38,207 nucleotides of DNA from Candidatus Cloacimonadota bacterium (GTDB taxonomy: Bacteria; Cloacimonadota; Cloacimonadia; Cloacimonadales; Cloacimonadaceae). Below, piece by piece: positions 34,201 to 38,207 of the stretch. The translations under genes were made by a program, and so were the position numbers. The notes beneath the pieces were generated by a model. It saw only the letters and a list, made by a program, of their open reading frames with translations, made no database searches and was not told the origin of the DNA. Location: assembly GCA_018433885.1 (NCBI GenBank), contig JAHDQK010000036.1:1-38207 (forward strand), in the 5' to 3' direction. Numbering within the stretch: the first letter of the stretch is position 1; every line of letters begins with the position of its first letter.

Positions 34201-34465
34201 TGTGGAACGTTATCAGGGCTCGGAGCGGGATACGATCATCCTGTGTTTCCCCCTCAAGGATACTAACGGACTGAGACACTTGCAATCCCTGAACGCAGAT
34301 GAAAGCGTGGACCGGAAACTGAACGTTGCGCTTAGCCGGGCACGTAATCGCTTGATCGTGATTGGCAATAGCAAGATATGCTCCAGCTCCGCTCATTTTG
34401 CAAAACTTTATGACAACATCCGTCTTAATGGGCGGATACTAAACATTCAAGAGATTATCAACTAA
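31265..34465 (+). CDS. Dna2-like nuclease-helicase fusion (PD-(D/E)XK plus SF1 helicase)
   Basis: 1066 residues. N-terminal part (about 1-115) resembles DUF4145-type helical regions (LNVLRVLANKAAHE, 75-87). Residues about 340-390 hold a PD-(D/E)XK nuclease: YGLQGRLDLL with Asp354, IVELKSGK with Glu367 and Lys369, and a following Gln motif (SQMYQVVAYN), close to the Dna2/RecB/Cas4 pattern. The C-terminal half is an SF1B (Upf1/Dna2-type) helicase: GPPGTGKT (677-684), LIIDEASQ (787-793), GDQNQLP (813-819), HYRMH (871-875), ERYQGSERD (981-989) and VALSRARNRL (1021-1030). All catalytic motifs look intact. Four-cysteine Fe-S ligands are not evident. A role in replication-fork or end processing is likely from family. 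Coupled to ftsY by ATGA. Confidence 0.85.
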   Translation: MIPNDKARELADKLVQILSPEAGESALLIFQRKLLEQIYKELLADVPIVFNGLFARMQYFHDNYDTPPELVRQLNVLRVLANKAAHEEIASIPPGAVTSGAKSIYELLKFLCPELEDPRLEEITQGAHEFPRQQHSAKHSFHCVLKEWRYYRSGGQITGLELSAVNEDYEELSILLRDDLKNTKKEKISKLGPSLWPYANLNCIELSEVAGKQNYFVDNPRTMIVLEPDFLVDSSAVAECLDSSGSSPELFVLNRLFRDQSSARMLLGTMVNGIFDDLFHKSDEDYLELFKRALASSSIPMVALGQTVAMDIYNEIKDIHLKQVKQFCEDIPKDDFLLEPSYLCPAYGLQGRLDLLYKKSGKYSIVELKSGKAHPTDVWPSQMYQVVAYNMIIRNAYGAQQTGSSSILYSSVSDKPLRNVASMPLLEQNLLACRNRIVGILHLLSEEPGRFFDWLAGQDSKGYGAFKGETLTRYQSLRKRIRSFEYEWFCEQVKRVIRELWQVKTGSMDSDTSFGHNALWRQSWVEKQGKQIRNLQITQSDHRIVHLVYGDEPGISDFRTGDIVVLYDQSKRVDQQEILRGVIESIDNQSLAIRIRGGIQREISANDKYSIEHDVLESFLYCPFGSLTSFLEADIGFRDLVFGLREPKMAELEEPEIEREAVLARMQAAQELFILQGPPGTGKTSGIIGNYVERLHKETNKKLMILSFTNRAVDEICLCLKHRGLPFIRSGSSQVIVDELLDNVISGKRYQETDSILRHNRIFVATVQSANAWYVDIQRLTGIDELIIDEASQILENSILGLMTIAPKTILIGDQNQLPAICVQTPLDYRFQSLELQELEYDNINQSLMERLFRLYTKRGWNAHYRMLTGHYRMHFKISSLIAHYYANRLQPVLKEQYQPLQKSNLPENLDTRLLWLECPPSTHDFYDPMQEQAIIAIVEQFRQSGLIKDVQKDMGIVAPYRVMIHSLKKSIDDISIDTVERYQGSERDTIILCFPLKDTNGLRHLQSLNADESVDRKLNVALSRARNRLIVIGNSKICSSSAHFAKLYDNIRLNGRILNIQEIIN

Positions 34466-34475
34466 GGAGTTAGCC

Positions 34476-34781
34476 ATGTCAAATCAGAACCCCCCACAAA
34501 AACAGCTCAACATCAAACTGGATGAAAAAGTCGGCGAAGGCACCTATGCGAATTTCTTCGTGATCACCAATTCTCCTTCAGAATTCATCATGGATTGCGG
34601 CAGAATATTACCCGGATTGCCGGATGCCAGAATTTACTCCAGAGTAGTTATGACCCCGATGCATGCCAAACAGCTACTTCAGTTGCTGGAGAAGAACATC
34701 AATACCTACGAACAGCAATTCGGCGAGATTAAAGTGCAGGGTCAAGGAGAAAACAAGGCTGTTGGCTTTAAAACCACTTGA
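34476..34781 (+). CDS. DUF3467 family protein
   Basis: 101 residues, start supported by AAGGAG 7 bases upstream. The sequence (GTYANFFVITNSPSEFIMDCGRILPGLPDARIYSRVVMTPMHAKQLLQLLEKNI) has the pattern of DUF3467, a small widespread cytoplasmic family of unknown role. It follows the Dna2-like gene by 10 bases, so it is in the same operon. Confidence 0.85.
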   Translation: MSNQNPPQKQLNIKLDEKVGEGTYANFFVITNSPSEFIMDCGRILPGLPDARIYSRVVMTPMHAKQLLQLLEKNINTYEQQFGEIKVQGQGENKAVGFKTT

Positions 34782-34929
34782 TTTAGATGCGATTTCGATA
34801 AAACAAGTATATGACCTGCACTCGACTGTGTTTCAAAAAAGCACTTGACGGATAGAGTAGGATCAGACTTTTGGATCGGATACACAAGAAAAATGAAAGA
34901 AAAATCTAACATAAGGGAGCAATAAGCCA

Positions 34930-36519
34930 ATGAAGAAGTTTTCCTGGCGCGGTCTTTCAATAATCATATTCATATGCGTAACAGCATTTTATCTGGCTCC
35001 TTTGGCGATCCCGAATCTGCCGGAGTGGTGGGCTAAGAACAAGCTGAAGCTCGGGCTGGATCTCAGAGGCGGCATGCAGATACTGCTGGAAGTTGATACT
35101 TCCGCTTTATCCGCTGCTGATGCACGTGGCGCGGTGGATCAGAACATCAAGATCATCCGCGAACGTATTGATCAGTTCGGAGTTGCTGAGCCTACCATTC
35201 AAAAACTCGGTGAAAACCGGATCATGGTGCAGTTACCCGGAGTCAGTGACTTCGAAGCGGCTGAAAACCTGATCAAACAAACCGCTATGCTTGAGTTCAA
35301 AGTAGTAGCTCAACCCGATGAAGCAAAACGAGTTTTGGATATCATCGACAGCAATATAAGCGCAAATCTATCGCGTTTCCCTGAACTTGCCAAGCTCGAC
35401 AAGATGGATAACGAAGTCATCGCGGCAGACGACAGCCTCGCTCAACAAAGCCAAGCGGGAACGGGCGTCTTCAGCAGCTTGATCCGTCCTGGGGATATGG
35501 ATTACGAAGTGCTTTTCGATAGCGTTCGCCTGATGCAAGAATTGTTGGCTGATTCCTTGTTCCAACAGATGGTTCCCGCGGGATGGCAGGTATCCTTGGA
35601 ACGGGCAGATTCCGCAGATCCCAGAGCGGATCGCGCAATTCATGTGTTGTCTTCCGCGGTAGAGCTTTCCGGTGCTGATCTGGCAAGAGCCAAGGTAGAA
35701 TATGGTTCTTCCACATCCACCGATCCCCGCATTGCAAACAAGCCTTACATCTCGATAGAAATGAAGCGCGAAGGTGCCAGAAAGTTCGAACGCGTAACTT
35801 CCGATAACACCGGCAAGCGTCTGGCAATCGTTCTGGACAATGTGGTCTATTCCGCACCGAACATCCAAGAGCGCATCTCCGGGGGCAGAGCTCAGATCAC
35901 CGGTAGTTTCACCACATCCGAAGCCAACGAACTGGCAATCGTTCTGAACACTGGTAACCTGACCGCCCCGATCACCCCTGCTTCCACTTCGATCATCGGA
36001 GCCACTTTGGGTTCCGACAGTATCAAGAATGGAACCACTGCTGGTATCATCGGTTTGGTGGCGGTGATGCTCTTCATGTTAATATATTACAAAGTAGGTG
36101 GTTTGCTTACGGACTTCGTACTCATATTCAATGTTGGTTTCATTCTGGCGATGCTTACCGCGTTTGGTGGAACTCTCACCCTTCCCGGTATTGCTGGCAT
36201 GATCCTCACCATCGGTATGGCAGTGGATGCCAACGTGCTTGTGTTTGAACGTATTCGTGAAGAACTCAATACAGGAAAGACTCCACGCTCCGCCGTGGAT
36301 GCAGGATACAACCGCGCAGCCATAACTGTGTGGGATTCAAACATCACTACTTTGATTGCCGCCGCGGTGCTGTTCCAATTTGGTACCGGCCCTATTCGCG
36401 GTTTCGCAATCACGCTTGCCATTGGCATTATCGGTTCCATGTTCTGCGCGTTGGTCTTTTTAAGATCTATGTTTGATACATTTGTGTTGACCGGTTCCAC
36501 AAAGAAGCTGAGCATTTAA
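34930..36519 (+). CDS. secD: protein translocase subunit SecD
   Basis: 529 residues. An N-terminal membrane helix (about 9-26) is followed by the P1 head with KLGLDLRGGMQILLEVD (38-54) and QNIKIIRERIDQFGVAEPTIQKLGENRIMVQLPG. The periplasmic region follows, then five C-terminal membrane helices beginning near 370, including GMAVDANVLVFERIREEL and AAAVLFQFGTGPIRGFA. It uses the proton gradient to pull exported proteins through SecYEG. Shorter than E. coli SecD (615), typical outside proteobacteria. GGGAG lies about 12 bases before ATG, a little far. A TTGACG at 34845 may be part of its promoter. secF follows after 10 bases. Confidence 0.97.
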   Translation: MKKFSWRGLSIIIFICVTAFYLAPLAIPNLPEWWAKNKLKLGLDLRGGMQILLEVDTSALSAADARGAVDQNIKIIRERIDQFGVAEPTIQKLGENRIMVQLPGVSDFEAAENLIKQTAMLEFKVVAQPDEAKRVLDIIDSNISANLSRFPELAKLDKMDNEVIAADDSLAQQSQAGTGVFSSLIRPGDMDYEVLFDSVRLMQELLADSLFQQMVPAGWQVSLERADSADPRADRAIHVLSSAVELSGADLARAKVEYGSSTSTDPRIANKPYISIEMKREGARKFERVTSDNTGKRLAIVLDNVVYSAPNIQERISGGRAQITGSFTTSEANELAIVLNTGNLTAPITPASTSIIGATLGSDSIKNGTTAGIIGLVAVMLFMLIYYKVGGLLTDFVLIFNVGFILAMLTAFGGTLTLPGIAGMILTIGMAVDANVLVFERIREELNTGKTPRSAVDAGYNRAAITVWDSNITTLIAAAVLFQFGTGPIRGFAITLAIGIIGSMFCALVFLRSMFDTFVLTGSTKKLSI

Positions 36520-36529
36520 GGAGAGAACG

Positions 36530-37510
36530 ATGAGATTACTTACAAACACCAATATCCCCTTCATCGGAATGAGGAAAATCGCTTATGCGATATCCATCAT
36601 TGTCATCCTTGCATCGCTCATTGGCCTATTTGTACGGGGTTTGAACTGGAGCATCGATTTCACCAGCGGTGTGGCGGCAAAGGTAGATCTGAAGGCTGCC
36701 GATGCATCCGTGGCACCCGTAAAAATCGATGATCTGCGTGATGTTCTAAAAGTAAACGGATATCCCGAAGCTGAGATCCAACACGTAGGTCAAGTGGAAG
36801 AATCCACCTTCATGATCAAGATCAAAAGCCGACAGAGTGATGGTGATGTTTCTGCGGATACCAAGACCCAGATCATCGATCTGATCAACGATAACTTCCC
36901 AGAACATGTAGCTGGCAGAGACCTCAATCGCGATGTTATCGCCGAGATTTACGAAGTTGGTCCCAAGGTTGGCGGAGAATTGCGCACCAATGCCCTATTG
37001 GCGATCGGGATCTCATTGGTCTTGATGATCATCTATATTTGGTTCCGTTTCGAACTCATTTTCGGACTTATGGCAATCGTCGCTCTTGCGCATGATGTGC
37101 TGGTAATGATCGGTGTTTTTGCCCTCACTGGCAAAGAGATCACCATCCAGATCATAGCTGCAATGCTTACAATCGTGGGTTATAGCATCAACGATACCAT
37201 CGTGATATTTGACCGTGTCCGGGAAGACCTCAAGATACGGCGCAAGGATCCTTTGGATATCATTATTAACGATGCGATCAACAAAACCCTCTCCCGCACT
37301 ATCATAACATCAGGAACGACCTTCATCACGACTCTGTCCCTGTACCTCTTTGGTGGACAGGTCTTGAATGATTTCGCCATGGCAATGTGCATTGGCGTAA
37401 TCGCGGGAACTTATTCCACAATCTTTATAGCCACCAGCTTGATTGTGGATTTCACCAAAGCCACCCATAAAGAAAAACAAACAGCTCAGCATCTTACCCG
37501 TAGAAAGTAA
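36530..37510 (+). CDS. secF: protein translocase subunit SecF
   Basis: 326 residues with AAGGAGAG before ATG. One N-terminal membrane helix (about 15-38), then the diagnostic GLNWSIDFTSG, a periplasmic P4 domain, and five further helices with GYSINDTIVIFDRVRED and LSRTIITSGTTFI. It forms a complex with SecD in the inner membrane. The gene is followed by a strong terminator, closing the export operon. The basic C-terminal tail (THKEKQTAQHLTRRK) is cytoplasmic. Confidence 0.97.
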   Translation: MRLLTNTNIPFIGMRKIAYAISIIVILASLIGLFVRGLNWSIDFTSGVAAKVDLKAADASVAPVKIDDLRDVLKVNGYPEAEIQHVGQVEESTFMIKIKSRQSDGDVSADTKTQIIDLINDNFPEHVAGRDLNRDVIAEIYEVGPKVGGELRTNALLAIGISLVLMIIYIWFRFELIFGLMAIVALAHDVLVMIGVFALTGKEITIQIIAAMLTIVGYSINDTIVIFDRVREDLKIRRKDPLDIIINDAINKTLSRTIITSGTTFITTLSLYLFGGQVLNDFAMAMCIGVIAGTYSTIFIATSLIVDFTKATHKEKQTAQHLTRRK

Positions 37511-37531
37511 GACGCGCTGACACAATATCAC

Positions 37532-37565
37532 GAACCCGGAACCATGTGCTCCGGGTTCTTCTTTT
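37532..37565 (+). terminator. rho-independent terminator after secF
   Basis: GAACCCGGA (37532-37540) pairs over 9 bases with TCCGGGTTC (37550-37558) around a 9-base loop, followed by TTCTTTT. Confidence 0.9.
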
Positions 37566-37623
37566 GGGGTTTGGGAAAGATTATTTAAACCCATATCTTA
37601 GCATGCCCATTGCTTAATCGAGT

Positions 37624-37663
37624 CGCGTTGCCGTCTCGTAGCAGTGCCATCTGCATCAACGCG
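37624..37663. repeat. imperfect hairpin in the gap after secF
   Basis: CGCGTTG (37624-37630) pairs with CAACGCG (37657-37663), with an inner GCAG/CTGC pairing. It lies in the 368-base gap between secF and the peptidase gene, which otherwise holds only the secF terminator and a promoter at its right end. No gene is visible in the gap. Confidence 0.35.
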
Positions 37664-37822
37664 GCAGAGAGACTGTTTTGATAAATGGGAGTGAAATGGC
37701 TCTTGTGAAACATTCTGGAATTCAAGTGGAAAATGTGTTATTACATTGGCTAAGCTAAAGAAATTCAAAGCACTATAGCAATAATTATTCCTCAAACCAA
37801 GAACACAGATTCAGGATTTCCA

Positions 37823-37850
37823 TTGACACTTCTCAAGCTTTGCATTTAAT
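37823..37850 (+). promoter_or_regulatory. promoter of the M28-like peptidase gene
   Basis: TTGACA (37823-37828), 16 bases, TTTAAT (37845-37850), 29 bases before ATG 37879. The -35 is perfect and the -10 matches 5 of 6 positions. Confidence 0.7.
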
Positions 37851-37878
37851 GAGTTGATAGGCAATAAAGGAGATAATT

Positions 37879-38073
37879 ATGCAGTCTTATCAGATCCTGA
37901 AAGAGCTTGATTTCGAGAGAATCGCCGGTAGCGAGGGTGAATCCAAGGCAATCAGAATTATCAGCAAACATCTGAAAAAAATGGGTATCAAGCCCAAACT
38001 GGAAGAATTTTCTATCAAGAGTTTCGATGCGGGGATGGCTTCTGTTATCGCCGGGAAGAAACGCTGGGAGGTA
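37879..38073 (+). pseudogene. M28-type peptidase, N-terminal remnant cut by an IS element
   Basis: The start is clear: AAAGGAGA 5 bases before ATG. The first 65 codons (SYQILKELDFERIAGSEGES, then KAIRIISKHLKKMGIKPKLEEF) match the beginning of M28-family aminopeptidases, in which a GSEGE segment and a helix precede the metal-binding domain. The frame then runs into VVSQRLV and a stop at 38094, sequence that looks like the end of an insertion sequence. No metal ligands are reached, so the product is non-functional as it stands. The rest of the gene may lie beyond the element, outside the window. Confidence 0.65.
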
Positions 38074-38207
38074 GTGTCTCAAAGGTTGGTGTAAAATAGG
38101 TAACGCCAGATGAAGAAAAAGGTTGAGCCGGATCCCGCACTTTGTTTTGATGGTTTAAACCCAAAAACTACCAGACAAGGAGAAGATCATGACTCAACCA
38201 AAGAGAA
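38071..38207 (+). mobile_element. left end of a probable IS256-family element (runs off the window)
   Basis: From about 38071 the sequence GTGTCTCAAAGGTTGGTGTA resembles IS256-type terminal repeats, which commonly carry a GTGTAAA stretch near the end. About 115 bases later a gene starts in the orientation expected. The exact first base (38070-38074) cannot be fixed without the other end and the target duplication. Confidence 0.55.
38189..38207 (+). CDS. start of the probable IS256 transposase (partial)
   Basis: ATG at 38189 with AAGGAGA (38178-38184) 4 bases upstream. Six codons (MTQPKR) are visible before the window ends. The call depends on the upstream terminal-repeat likeness and cannot be tested from this fragment alone. 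Confidence 0.45.

Overview
The window reads as ordinary chromosome of a Gram-negative, probably anaerobic bacterium. Lipoprotein signal peptides, several outer-membrane-type proteins, separate secD and secF, a succinylase-type dapD and a type III ornithine/lysine decarboxylase are all present. The overall style (DUF4175 giant protein, GAF-HD-GYP, numerous insertion sequences) is what I would expect of Candidatus Cloacimonadota or a relative in the FCB group. That placement is inference; no rRNA is present to test it.

Left arm (1-6.2 kb, minus strand): the 5' end of a probable transposase gene touches the left edge. Next comes a tightly packed six-gene minus-strand cluster, read from 6236 down to 267: PHP phosphoesterase, small membrane protein, MalY/PatB-type PLP enzyme, dapD, a class I aminotransferase and an amidohydrolase. 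dapD plus the adjacent aminotransferase points to the lysine/diaminopimelate pathway.

6.3-11.5 kb (plus strand): a SAM methyltransferase, a TetR regulator, an outer-membrane-like protein and a polysaccharide deacetylase lipoprotein gene. The last is split by a complete 1.2-kb IS630-family element with a clean TA duplication. Removing the element rejoins the reading frame exactly. The transposase is in two frames around an A8 run, a textbook -1 slippery heptamer, and its ribosome binding site lies in a small GNRA hairpin. A secreted protein gene follows, whose stop codon lies inside a tRNA-Thr(CGT) gene.

11.5-12.4 kb: about 0.9 kb without a convincing gene. It holds a terminator, two GTGTCGCCC hairpin repeats, four tandem 11-bp units ending in a 37-bp perfect palindrome, and a pair of 15-bp direct repeats. 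This is the least explained part of the window.

12.4-21.4 kb (plus strand): DUF4175-like giant membrane protein and TPR protein (overlapping), guaB, a XerC/D-type recombinase, and an ABC substrate-binding lipoprotein plus ATPase of the thiamine-precursor type with no adjacent permease.

21.4-30.2 kb (mostly minus strand): a porin-like protein with its own promoter; an ornithine/lysine decarboxylase coupled to an Ldh2-family dehydrogenase; dinB on the plus strand; then a minus-strand run of membrane protein, trmB, GAF-HD-GYP and dus.

30.3-38.2 kb (plus strand): ftsY translationally coupled to a Dna2-like nuclease-helicase, a DUF3467 protein, secD and secF with a strong terminator, and an M28-type peptidase gene that breaks off after about 65 codons where a probable IS256-family element begins and runs off the right edge.

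No CRISPR array, prophage, toxin-antitoxin pair or defence island was recognised. The best leads are the 11-bp repeat array, the CDS/tRNA overlap, the IS630 frameshift and hairpin controls, and the Dna2-like protein coupled to ftsY.
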